From the NCBI GenBank assembly GCA_022773025.1, contig JALEZF010000058.1, positions 60,236 through 124,235 of the forward strand: a stretch of 64,000 bases of DNA, read 5' to 3'. This DNA is from Clostridium sp. Lineage in GTDB: Bacteria > Bacillota > Clostridia > Clostridiales > Clostridiaceae. The stretch's first letter is position 1. Each line of letters opens with the position of its first letter. The position numbers and the translations under genes were made by a program. The notes beneath the pieces are model-generated. The model had not been told where the DNA came from. It did not search any database and saw only the letters and a list, made by a program, of their open reading frames with translations. Shown piece after piece: positions 8,753-17,069 of the stretch.

Positions 8753-8875
8753 AATATAATTAATAATTATAAAGTTGTTCCTAAAAAAAATAAAAGGTAT
8801 AATAAGTTTAAAAAAGGTTTATTAAAACTATATAGATATTTAATGAATTAGATTGACGAGGAAAAGGAAGATTTT

Positions 8876-10207
8876 ATGCCAAAGATAGGAATGAGAATTA
8901 TAAAGTCAGCCATAGCAGTTTTTATCTGCTTTTTAATATCTATGATTAGAGGACAAGGAATTGTGTTTTATTCGGCAATTGCAGCAATTTTATGTATGCA
9001 ACCATATGTGTCTAATAGCTTAAAGGTAGCTAAGAATCGTATTGTAGGAACTTTGATAGGTGGTATATTTGGAATGATTGTATTAATAGTACAAAGAACT
9101 TTTATACCAACTAATATGATGGTTTTAAACTATCTATTTATTTCTATAGCAATAATACCTCTTATATACATAACAGTAATTGTTGAAAAACCTAGTGCTT
9201 CTTATATAACTTGTGTTGTATTTTTAAGCGTTACTGTAGCCCATGGTATTGATGTAAGTATATATGAGTTTGCATTAAATAGAATACTAGATACTCTAAT
9301 TGGGATAGTTGTATCACTAGGAGTGAATGCTTTTCATATGCCAAAAGAAAAAAATTCAGATGTGCTTTTTATAAGTGGCTTGGACGGAACTTTAATTAAT
9401 GATAACGAAAAAATCACATCTTATTCTAAGGTAAAATTAAATCAAATTTTATCAAGGGGGGGGTTATTTACCGTTGCTACCTCTAGAACTCCTGCAACAG
9501 TAACTGCCATAATGAAAGATGTGGAGATAAAGCTTCCAATTATAGTTATGAACGGCGCTGCATTATATGATATAGGGGAAAAGAGATATATGGAGTGCAA
9601 ATATATAGATACAAAAACTTCTTCTAAAATCATGAAAAAGTTTGAAGAATACCATTGTAATTGCTTTGTACATACAGTGATAAATGATATTCTACATATA
9701 TATTACGGTGATTTCAATAATTCCATAGAAGAAAAATTCTATAATGATAGAAAGTTTCTACCTATGCAGAATTATATTTATGGAGATATTCCTAAAAACA
9801 TAGAAGCACTATATTTTATAGCTATAGACAATGCTGAAAATATAAAAAGTGTATATGATTCCATTAAGGGGTTCCAAAAGGATGGCGAAATAAGCATGTC
9901 ATATTATGAGTATTTAAACAATAAGGGATACTACGTATTGGAAGTATATAGCTCTAGGGCTTCCAAGTATGAGGGAGCTAAGACTATAAAACAAATAGCA
10001 AGTGCAGATTTTATAGTTGCTTTTGGAAAGGACATGAATGATGAAAGTCTCATAGAAAATTCCGATTACAGCTATGCAGTTGAAGGGGCATCACATAAAA
10101 TTAAAGAAAAGGCCCACAAAGTCATAGGACCATGTCAGGATGATTCTGTGGTTAAGACCATATCAAAATTGTTTTATTCAAAAAAGTTTTTTCATAGAAA
10201 AAACTAG
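8876..10207 (+). CDS. FUSC/ArAE-type membrane domain fused to a degenerate Cof-type HAD domain
   Basis: The 443-aa protein has two parts. Residues 1-152 form about four or five membrane helices resembling the aromatic acid exporter (ArAE/FUSC, DUF939-like) family, including the typical IRGQG...AILCMQPY and KNRIVGTLIGGIFG segments. Residues 160-440 resemble a Cof-type HAD phosphatase. Key catalytic positions differ: motif I reads SGLDGT, so the nucleophile Asp is Gly168, and motif IV reads FGKDMND, so the first metal-binding Asp is Lys385. The motif II Thr (ATSR) and a Lys near motif III remain. The HAD half may thus be a ligand-binding or regulatory module and not an active phosphatase. A GAGGAAAAGGAAG site precedes ATG 8876. 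Confidence 0.75.
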   Translation: MPKIGMRIIKSAIAVFICFLISMIRGQGIVFYSAIAAILCMQPYVSNSLKVAKNRIVGTLIGGIFGMIVLIVQRTFIPTNMMVLNYLFISIAIIPLIYITVIVEKPSASYITCVVFLSVTVAHGIDVSIYEFALNRILDTLIGIVVSLGVNAFHMPKEKNSDVLFISGLDGTLINDNEKITSYSKVKLNQILSRGGLFTVATSRTPATVTAIMKDVEIKLPIIVMNGAALYDIGEKRYMECKYIDTKTSSKIMKKFEEYHCNCFVHTVINDILHIYYGDFNNSIEEKFYNDRKFLPMQNYIYGDIPKNIEALYFIAIDNAENIKSVYDSIKGFQKDGEISMSYYEYLNNKGYYVLEVYSSRASKYEGAKTIKQIASADFIVAFGKDMNDESLIENSDYSYAVEGASHKIKEKAHKVIGPCQDDSVVKTISKLFYSKKFFHRKN

Positions 10208-10291
10208 GGGATTTTCCATTGTAATGAACATTTAAAAACTAAGCTGAATACTATAAGATTAGGATAATATTAGTAGGAGGCTTAGACTTAT

Positions 10292-10525
10292 ATGAATGCC
10301 TATCAATTAATCATGAAGATACAACGGAAAATGCAGAATGACCCAGCTTTTGCTGCAAAACTTAACAATATTTTAAATCAGCTAAACAGTGTTCCTGGTC
10401 TTCAGCAGGAAGTTATGAAAATAGCTCAAATAGATGATGAAAAAAGAAGACAAAAGGCCATGGAACAATTGCCTGGAAATGTGAAGAACCTTGTGAGTGA
10501 ATTACTAACTTTAATAAATAGTTGA
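10292..10525 (+). CDS. Small conserved hypothetical protein (77 aa)
   Basis: A soluble, helical 77-residue protein (MNAYQLIMKIQRKMQNDP...) with no membrane segment, cysteine cluster or known domain. TAGGAGG lies 10-11 nt before the ATG, and the frame is uninterrupted. Similar short helical proteins of unknown role are widespread in clostridia. It follows the FUSC-HAD gene by 84 nt and could share its transcript. No function is proposed. Confidence 0.65.
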   Translation: MNAYQLIMKIQRKMQNDPAFAAKLNNILNQLNSVPGLQQEVMKIAQIDDEKRRQKAMEQLPGNVKNLVSELLTLINS

Positions 10526-10716
10526 TTTTAACATTTATTCACATGAAAACTTGGAACTTATTATATTTAAGAGTACAATATCTTAAAAAATAGGTATCCA
10601 AGTTTTAAGTTTATGAAAAAATATATATTTCTAGCAAAAAGAAGGAAAAATATAAAAAAAGTATAATTAAATATATATATATAAATATAAATAAAAGATG
10701 TATGGTGGGTTGATGT

Positions 10717-11988
10717 ATGGCTATAAATCTAATGAGCAAAAGAGAAAAATTAATATATGTAAGGCAGCTTTTAAATATAACGCAAAAGGAGCTAGCCAAA
10801 GATAACATAAGCAGAGAGTTTATAAGTATGGTGGAAAGTGGTAAGAGAAGCATGAGAAGAGATATGGCACTTACTGCTATGAAAAATGCTTTAGAGTATG
10901 CAAAAGAGCGTGGTATAGAACTTGATTTAGATGTGGAATTTATCGCAAGGTCTGAAGAAGAAGATTTATGCAAGATATGTGATGATCTTTCAAACTCAAC
11001 TGATAATCTAGAAAAATGTCATGAAATCATTGAGTATGGTGAAGAAAAAGATTTAAAAATGGCCAAGGTATATGCTTTAAAAAAGTTTGGAGACATATTT
11101 TGTGTAAACGGAGAATATGAAAAAGCCAGCAATAAATACTTAGACGCCCTTCAGATAACGGAAACTTTAGGAAGACGTGAGATAAATCAAAAAATATATA
11201 ACAATCTTGGTGTTGTGAAAAATAAACTTGGAGAATATGCTGATGCCGTGAATTATGAAAAGGAAGCTTTGACATTTTGTAACATAAATAATGATGAAAA
11301 AATAAAAGTTACTGTGCTTTATAATTTAGCATCAAATTGTTTTATGCTTAATAAATTTGATTTGTCTAAAAAATATTTAGATGAGTTTTTCAAACTAAAA
11401 CTTAATCATCATTTTTATTGTAAAGGAAGAAGCTTATATGGATATATGTATGTACAGCTAAAGGAATATGATAAAGCTTTAGAGATATACAAAGAACTAT
11501 TAGAAGAAGATTTAGATAAAAGTATTTTGGTGGAAATATATCATAATACAGCTTTGTGCCATCAGGAGAAAAAAGAATTTGAAGAAGCAGAAAAATATTT
11601 TGATATAGCTTTAGAGTTGAGTAAAAATAATTTGACTGATTATTACAAGGTACAAGGGGCCAAGGGTTCAATGTATTTTGACAAGGGAATGTATAGTGAA
11701 GCAGAAGAATATTTATGGAACTCTATGAAGCTCAGTGAAAAATTCGAAGACTTTCATTATAGTATTGATGTGGCAAAGGTGTTATACGAAGTATACCATA
11801 AAAAGAAAGATAAAAATATGAAGAAAGAAATGGCTTTATTCATATTAGATCTCTCAAGGAAGAAGAGTATAAAGGAAGACATTCTATGTAGTATAGATAA
11901 GCTTTTAGAAATTGCCATAGAAGATGATAATTTAGACCTTGTAAGGGAAATTCATCAAAAGATAAAAAGTAGTTTAGAAAATATTTAA
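10717..11988 (+). CDS. XRE-type HTH regulator with TPR repeats
   Basis: The 423-aa protein has an N-terminal helix-turn-helix (about residues 6-45; TQKELAKDNISREFISMVESG) and then a long helical array with TPR character from about residue 110 to 400 (repeated patterns such as GEYEKASNKYLDAL and KEFEEAEKYFDIAL). This is the architecture of Rap/Rgg/NprR/PlcR-like (RRNPP) and related regulators that bind small peptides. No convincing secreted propeptide gene was found beside it, so peptide sensing is only a family-based possibility. A weak GGTGGG site lies before ATG 10717. A terminator follows. Confidence 0.8.
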   Translation: MAINLMSKREKLIYVRQLLNITQKELAKDNISREFISMVESGKRSMRRDMALTAMKNALEYAKERGIELDLDVEFIARSEEEDLCKICDDLSNSTDNLEKCHEIIEYGEEKDLKMAKVYALKKFGDIFCVNGEYEKASNKYLDALQITETLGRREINQKIYNNLGVVKNKLGEYADAVNYEKEALTFCNINNDEKIKVTVLYNLASNCFMLNKFDLSKKYLDEFFKLKLNHHFYCKGRSLYGYMYVQLKEYDKALEIYKELLEEDLDKSILVEIYHNTALCHQEKKEFEEAEKYFDIALELSKNNLTDYYKVQGAKGSMYFDKGMYSEAEEYLWNSMKLSEKFEDFHYSIDVAKVLYEVYHKKKDKNMKKEMALFILDLSRKKSIKEDILCSIDKLLEIAIEDDNLDLVREIHQKIKSSLENI

Positions 11989-12027
11989 ACATAAATTAGA
12001 AGGGAGAAATCTATCCCTATGGATTCA

Positions 12028-12056
12028 AAGAAGTGTACACGGTACACTTCTTATTT
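12028..12056 (+). terminator. Intrinsic terminator after HTH-TPR gene
   Basis: An 11-bp perfect stem (AAGAAGTGTAC with its complement), loop ACG, then a T-rich tail. Confidence 0.75.
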
Positions 12057-12174
12057 TATGTTTTAAAAGAAGAATAAAATTTTGTAATAGATACTACAGT
12101 ATAAAAATGATATAATGTATTTGATTTTATACAGAACATAATAACAAAAATATTATTAGCAAAGAGAGGTAGAG

Positions 12175-13338
12175 ATGAAGATTAATTGGAATACAAAATA
12201 TAATACTATAGCTGTATATGCACTTCTTGTAACATGTGGAGTTTGTGCATTTTATCTTGCCATATCACAACTAGGGGCATTTACTGCAAAAGTTGGAGAA
12301 GTAATAGGAATATTGCAGCCATTCATAATAGGGTTTTCCCTTGCATATATTTTGAATTTTCTTCTGAAATTTTATGAGGATAGAATTTTAGAAATGTCAT
12401 TTTTCAAGAAATTAAAATTGGGATCTAAGAGAGGATTAGGATTACTATTTACATATGTAACAGCTTTTTTCCTTCTTTACTTATTCATGCACTTTGTTTT
12501 TCCACAAGTTGTAGAAAGCATAGTAGGACTTGTCAATGACATACCTTTATATATAGCAAATTTAAGTGATTTATTTGATAAAATTGTAATCAATTTAGAT
12601 ATTAGAGATGAATATATTAATATGATTACAACAAACTTTAATGAGATGAGTAATTATATAGTTAGGCTTGCCACTAACCTTCTTCCGGTACTTGGGACTC
12701 TTGTGACCACAATAGCATCAAGTGTTTGGAATATAATTTTAGGTATTATAATATCTATTTATTTATTGATAGATAAAGAGAAGTTTTTTGGAATGTCTAA
12801 AAAGATTATATATGCTGTATTATCTAGTAGACACGCAGAAAGAACCTTAGAGCTTACCCGTAGAAGTAATTCTACCTTTGGAAAGTTTCTTAGTGGAAAG
12901 ATATTAGATTCTACTATAATAGGTGTTTTAACCTTTGTTATCTTAACAGTATTTAAGATGCCATATACTCTTTTAGTATCATTTATCGTAGCAGTTACAA
13001 ATATAATTCCTTTCTTTGGGCCATTCATTGGAGCAATACCATCGGTTATAATAATACTGTTCGTATCCCCAATAAAGGCATTATGGTTCTTACTTATAAT
13101 ATTTGTGATACAGCAGATAGATGGAAATATCATAGGACCTAAGATCCTTGGAGACTCTATAGGAATTTCAGCCTTTTGGATTTTGTTTTCAATAATGGTT
13201 GCAGGAAAATTCCTTGGGTTTGTGGGAATGATTATAGGAGTTCCATTGTTTGCTGTTATCTATTCTGTTGTAAAAGAAAATGTGGAAGCAAAACTTGAAA
13301 AAAAGGGTTTAGATACGGAAACAAAAAAATATATGTAA
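12175..13338 (+). CDS. AI-2E family transporter (PF01594-type permease)
   Basis: This 387-aa membrane protein has about eight hydrophobic segments and the family's conserved C-terminal block (GNIIGPKILGDSIGIS, then a glycine-rich helix pair). The family includes TqsA (autoinducer-2 export) and sodium/proton antiporters, so the name does not establish a substrate. AGAGAGGTAG lies before the ATG. A strong terminator follows. A second member is at 33270-34421; the two share layout but are clearly divergent paralogues. Confidence 0.88.
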   Translation: MKINWNTKYNTIAVYALLVTCGVCAFYLAISQLGAFTAKVGEVIGILQPFIIGFSLAYILNFLLKFYEDRILEMSFFKKLKLGSKRGLGLLFTYVTAFFLLYLFMHFVFPQVVESIVGLVNDIPLYIANLSDLFDKIVINLDIRDEYINMITTNFNEMSNYIVRLATNLLPVLGTLVTTIASSVWNIILGIIISIYLLIDKEKFFGMSKKIIYAVLSSRHAERTLELTRRSNSTFGKFLSGKILDSTIIGVLTFVILTVFKMPYTLLVSFIVAVTNIIPFFGPFIGAIPSVIIILFVSPIKALWFLLIIFVIQQIDGNIIGPKILGDSIGISAFWILFSIMVAGKFLGFVGMIIGVPLFAVIYSVVKENVEAKLEKKGLDTETKKYM

Positions 13339-13345
13339 TTACACT

Positions 13346-13388
13346 AAAAAGCATTCAGCTCAAATTACTTGGGTTGAATGCTTTTTTT
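13346..13388 (+). terminator. Intrinsic terminator after AI-2E gene
   Basis: A 17-bp stem with two G-U pairs (AAAAAGCATTCAGCTCA paired with TGGGTTGAATGCTTTTT), loop of 7 nt, and T-run. Confidence 0.85.
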
Positions 13389-13470
13389 TAGAAAAATTCT
13401 AAGTTAATCTTTGAATGATTAATAGATATAAATAAAAAATGAAAGAATAAAAAATTGCATAATTTCGAGC

Positions 13471-13503
13471 AATGCATTAAAAAATGAAGTATTTTAATGC
13501 ATT
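13471..13503. other. Hairpin in the 410-base leader before aspA
   Basis: AATGCATTAAAA and TTTTAATGCATT form a 12-bp perfect stem with a 9-nt loop, followed by TTTT. The whole region 13389-13748 is extremely AT-rich and holds no gene I can support. A TATAAT at 13708-13713, about 36 nt before the aspA start codon, is the most likely -10 box, but its -35 is weak. The hairpin could end transcription from outside or be an incidental repeat. Confidence 0.35.
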
Positions 13504-13748
13504 TTTGAGAAAAAACAGTATTTTAAGCTGTGAAGAACTTAGACAGTCTAGGGAAAACATGGTAGTATATTATTAAAAGAAAGAGAAAAAAACGTTTAAC
13601 ATAGGAGTAAATTTTAAAATTCACTTAAAATGAAACTATATGATTATAAACTTGCAAAAAATATTAATAAATGAATAAAAACTATAGTATATTAAAAGAA
13701 TTTAAAATATAATACATCAAATTTTATTTATCGAGGGAGGAAAATAAA

Positions 13749-15140
13749 ATGGATTTTAGATTAGAAAGTGACTCAATTGGAGAAAAAAAGGTACCTAAGG
13801 AAGCTTATTATGGTGTACAATCATTAAGAGGAGCAGAAAATTTTAACATAACAGGACTTAGACTTCATAAAGACTTTATAATTAGTCTTGCAGAAATAAA
13901 GAAAGCAACAGCTATAACTAATCTTGAAGCAGGAGTACTAGAGAAAAAGGTAGCAGATGCTATTGTAGAAGCTTGTGATGATATAATAGCAGGAAGATTC
14001 CATGAAGATTTTATAGTTGACCCTATCCAAGGTGGAGCAGGAACTTCTATGAATATGAACGCCAATGAAGTAATTGCTAATAGAGCAATAGAGATACTTG
14101 GTGGAGAAAAGGGAGACTATAGCATAGTTCATCCTAATGACCACGTAAACAATGGACAATCTACTAATGATGTCATTCCAACAGCAGGAAAGATGACAGC
14201 TTTAAAGCTTCTTCCTATAACTTTAAAGGAATTAAGAAGACTTTATGATGCACTAGTAGAAAAATCAAAAGAGTTTAATGATGTTATAAAGATGGGAAGA
14301 ACTCAAATGCAGGATGCAGTTCCTGTAAGATTAGGTCAAGAGTTCACAGCATATAGTACTGTTGTTAAGAGAGATATAGAAAGATTAGAGAGAGTAGAGG
14401 AAGAACTAATAGTAGTAAACATGGGTGGTACTGCTATAGGAACTGGAGTTAATGCGGATAGAAAGTATTTCCAAAATATCGTTCCAAATCTTTCTAAAAT
14501 TTGTGGATTAAACTTATCTCAAGCAGAAGATCTAGTAGGAGCAACTCAAAACTTAGATGGATTTGTAGCTGTATCTGGAGCACTTAAGACATGTGCAGTA
14601 AATTTATCTAAGATATCAAATGATTTAAGACTTATGTCTTCAGGTCCAAGAACAGGTTTTGGAGAAATAAATCTTCCATCAAAGCAAAACGGATCTTCTA
14701 TAATGCCAGGAAAAGTTAATCCAGTAATACCAGAAGTTATGAGCCAAGTAGCTTTCAATATCATAGGAAATGATATGACAATAACTATGGCAGCAGAAGC
14801 AGGACAATTAGAATTAAATGCCTTTGAACCAGTTATATTCTACAACTTATTCCAATCAATAGAGACTCTAGGCAGAGGAGTTAATACTTTTGTAGATAAT
14901 TGTATAGTTGGAATAACTGCAAACAAGGAAAGATGCAGAGAGTTGGTTGAAAATAGTGTTGGAATAGTTACTTCACTTTGTCCACACGTTGGATACAAAA
15001 AAGCGGCTTCAATAGCTAAAACAGCTATAAAGACAGGAGCATCTGTAAGAAAGTTGATTTTAGATGAGGGCATATTAAATGAAGAAGAGCTTAATGAGAT
15101 ACTAGATCCTGTAGCAATGACTGAGCCAGGAATATTATAA
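13749..15140 (+). CDS. aspA: Aspartate ammonia-lyase (aspartase)
   Basis: The 463-aa protein is a full-length member of the fumarase/aspartase superfamily, with the opening VPKEAYYGVQSLR, the HPNDHVNNGQSTND segment and the signature loop GSSIMPGKVNPVIPE near residue 320. In aspartases this loop continues NPV(V/I)PEV, while class II fumarases read NPTQCE, so aspartase is favoured. It converts L-aspartate to fumarate and ammonia in the cytoplasm. Start ATG 13749 has GAGGGAGG just upstream. The malic enzyme gene follows by 23 nt, giving an operon for aspartate/malate use. Fumarase, needed to link the two, is not in the window. Confidence 0.85.
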   Translation: MDFRLESDSIGEKKVPKEAYYGVQSLRGAENFNITGLRLHKDFIISLAEIKKATAITNLEAGVLEKKVADAIVEACDDIIAGRFHEDFIVDPIQGGAGTSMNMNANEVIANRAIEILGGEKGDYSIVHPNDHVNNGQSTNDVIPTAGKMTALKLLPITLKELRRLYDALVEKSKEFNDVIKMGRTQMQDAVPVRLGQEFTAYSTVVKRDIERLERVEEELIVVNMGGTAIGTGVNADRKYFQNIVPNLSKICGLNLSQAEDLVGATQNLDGFVAVSGALKTCAVNLSKISNDLRLMSSGPRTGFGEINLPSKQNGSSIMPGKVNPVIPEVMSQVAFNIIGNDMTITMAAEAGQLELNAFEPVIFYNLFQSIETLGRGVNTFVDNCIVGITANKERCRELVENSVGIVTSLCPHVGYKKAASIAKTAIKTGASVRKLILDEGILNEEELNEILDPVAMTEPGIL

Positions 15141-15163
15141 GATAAGAGTAGGGAGGACTAAAA

Positions 15164-16393
15164 ATGAGTGATTTAAGAGAAAGAGCATTAAAATTTCACA
15201 AAGATCATGAAGGAAAAATAGCACTTAAGTGTAAGGTGCCTGTAAGAAACAGCGACGATTTAACAATGGCATACACACCAGGAGTTGCAGAACCATGTTT
15301 AGAAATAAATAAGAACTTTGATACAATGTATGATTACACTGCAAAGGGAAATTTAGTTGCAGTAGTGACTAATGGAACAGCAGTATTAGGTCTTGGAAAT
15401 ATAGGAGCAGGTGCAGGAATGCCTGTTATGGAAGGGAAAGCAGTTCTATTTAAAGCTTTTGGAGGAGTAGATGCATTCCCAATATGCTTAGACACAATGG
15501 ATTCAGAAAAAATTATTGAAACAGTAAAGCTTATGGAGCCTACTTTTGGAGGAGTAAATCTAGAAGATATAAAAGCACCAGAGTGTTTCGAAATCGAAGC
15601 TAGATTAAAAGAAATCTGTAATATTCCAATATTCCATGATGACCAACATGGAACTGCTATAGTTACAGTTGCAGGTATAATAAATGCATTAAAGATAGTA
15701 AATAAGAAATTCGAAGATTTAAAGGTTGTTGTTAATGGAGCAGGAGCAGCAGGAACAGCAATAACAAAGCTTATAATGAGCATGGGAACAAAGAATATAA
15801 TTCTTTGTGACACTAAGGGTGCTATATATGAAGGCAGACCAGTTGGAATGAATAAGTTTAAAGACGAGATGGCTGCAATAACAAATCCTAATAAAGAAGC
15901 AGGAACTCTTGCAGAAGTATTAAAGGGAGCAGATGTATTCATAGGAGTATCAGCAGCTAACTGTGTATCTCAAGACATGGTAAGATCAATGAATAAGGAT
16001 GCTATAATAATGGCTATGGCAAACCCAGTTCCAGAAATACTTCCTCATTTAGCTGTAGAAGCCGGAGCAAAAGTTGTAGGTACAGGAAGATCAGACTTCC
16101 CTAACCAAGTTAACAACGTTTTAGCATTCCCAGGAATCTTTAGAGGAGCATTAGACGTTCGTGCAAGTGATATAAATGATGAAATGAAGATAGCAGCAGC
16201 ATATGCTATAGCTGATCTTGTAGATGAAAAAGAATTAAGCCCAGAATTCGTTATACCAAGTGCATTTGACTTAAGAATAGCACCAAAGGTAGCAGCACGT
16301 GTAGCAAAGGCAGCTATAGAAACAGGAGTAGCTAGAAGAACAGATATTACTCCAGAAATGGTTGAACAGCACACAAAAGATTTATTAAAATAG
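15164..16393 (+). CDS. NAD(P)-dependent malic enzyme
   Basis: The 409-aa enzyme is a short bacterial malic enzyme. It has YTPGVAEPC near residue 40, the metal-binding DDQHGTA motif near residue 161, and a dinucleotide site GAGAAGTA near residue 190. It oxidatively decarboxylates malate to pyruvate and supplies reducing equivalents. The cofactor preference cannot be read with certainty. GGGAGG precedes ATG 15164. It is the second gene of the aspA operon, so aspartate-derived fumarate (after hydration to malate by a fumarase elsewhere) could feed pyruvate here. A terminator ends the operon. Confidence 0.92.
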   Translation: MSDLRERALKFHKDHEGKIALKCKVPVRNSDDLTMAYTPGVAEPCLEINKNFDTMYDYTAKGNLVAVVTNGTAVLGLGNIGAGAGMPVMEGKAVLFKAFGGVDAFPICLDTMDSEKIIETVKLMEPTFGGVNLEDIKAPECFEIEARLKEICNIPIFHDDQHGTAIVTVAGIINALKIVNKKFEDLKVVVNGAGAAGTAITKLIMSMGTKNIILCDTKGAIYEGRPVGMNKFKDEMAAITNPNKEAGTLAEVLKGADVFIGVSAANCVSQDMVRSMNKDAIIMAMANPVPEILPHLAVEAGAKVVGTGRSDFPNQVNNVLAFPGIFRGALDVRASDINDEMKIAAAYAIADLVDEKELSPEFVIPSAFDLRIAPKVAARVAKAAIETGVARRTDITPEMVEQHTKDLLK

Positions 16394-16416
16394 GCCATAA
16401 ATAAAGCCTTTTATAG

Positions 16417-16456
16417 AAAACTCACACATAAATATAATTTAGGTGTGAGTTTTTTT
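16417..16456 (+). terminator. Intrinsic terminator of the aspA operon
   Basis: AAAACTCACAC pairs with GTGTGAGTTTT around a loop of about 15 nt; a T7 run follows. Confidence 0.85.
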
Positions 16457-16522
16457 GCAAGCAAAATTATAGTATCATACATATCTATATAAGGAATAAG
16501 CTTTTTTTAGGAGACTTTAAGT

Positions 16523-16996
16523 ATGATAGATAAGATACAAGAAAGATTATATAACTCTATAGACTATAGCAAGTTTAATAAGGATATGATGGCTTTTGTA
16601 AAAGAAAATAATATAAAAAGTCCTACAGAGTATTTCATAATAACTTCATTAGATCTAAAATACACTTATATTTTTAAACAATCCTTAAACGGATGGAGAC
16701 TTCTTTATAAATGGGCTTGTACTGTAGGAAAACCATCTACTCCTACAATAAAAGGAATATTTAATATAAGTGGAAGAAAACCTTCCTTTGGAACTAATAT
16801 ATATTCTGTAAAATATGCCACAAGGATAATAGGTGGATATTACTATCATTCTGTATTATATAATTCAACAGGAGCTTATATAATAGATGGGAGATTAGGA
16901 TTAGCCTTAAGTCATGGCTGCATAAGACTTAGCACAGAAAATGCTAAATGGATATATGAAAATATACCTAATGGAACCACAGTTATAATTCATTAA
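16523..16996 (+). CDS. L,D-transpeptidase (YkuD domain), no signal peptide
   Basis: The 157-aa product carries a YkuD fold ending with the catalytic motif SHGCIRLS (His131, Cys133) near the C-terminus. Preceding conserved elements (TPTIKGIFNISGR; a YYYHSVLYN stretch) support an L,D-transpeptidase, which forms 3-3 peptidoglycan crosslinks or attaches proteins. Oddly there is no signal peptide or membrane anchor: the N-terminus (MIDKIQERLYNSIDYSKF) is polar. TTTAGGAG lies 8-9 nt before ATG 16523, so the start looks real. It may act in the cytoplasm, be a 5'-truncated gene, or use a non-classical route. Other clostridial homologues are usually longer. Confidence 0.78.
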   Translation: MIDKIQERLYNSIDYSKFNKDMMAFVKENNIKSPTEYFIITSLDLKYTYIFKQSLNGWRLLYKWACTVGKPSTPTIKGIFNISGRKPSFGTNIYSVKYATRIIGGYYYHSVLYNSTGAYIIDGRLGLALSHGCIRLSTENAKWIYENIPNGTTVIIH

Positions 16997-17069
16997 ATAT
17001 CTTGTTTTTTTTTCCATATATGAAATAATATACTTAACTAATAAAATTATATAGAAGGGCGGTTATTCT

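Noticed and set aside
10545-10607. AAAACTTGGA / TCCAAGTTTT inverted repeat after the 77-aa gene
   Set aside because: Loop of about 43 nt and no T-run make it a poor terminator; left out as a feature.
12019-12066. A 15-codon frame (MDSKKCTRYTSYFMF) after the HTH-TPR gene, possible signal peptide for it
   Set aside because: It overlaps the terminator hairpin, its spacing from the AAGGGAG site is long, and it has no export signal or cleavage features.
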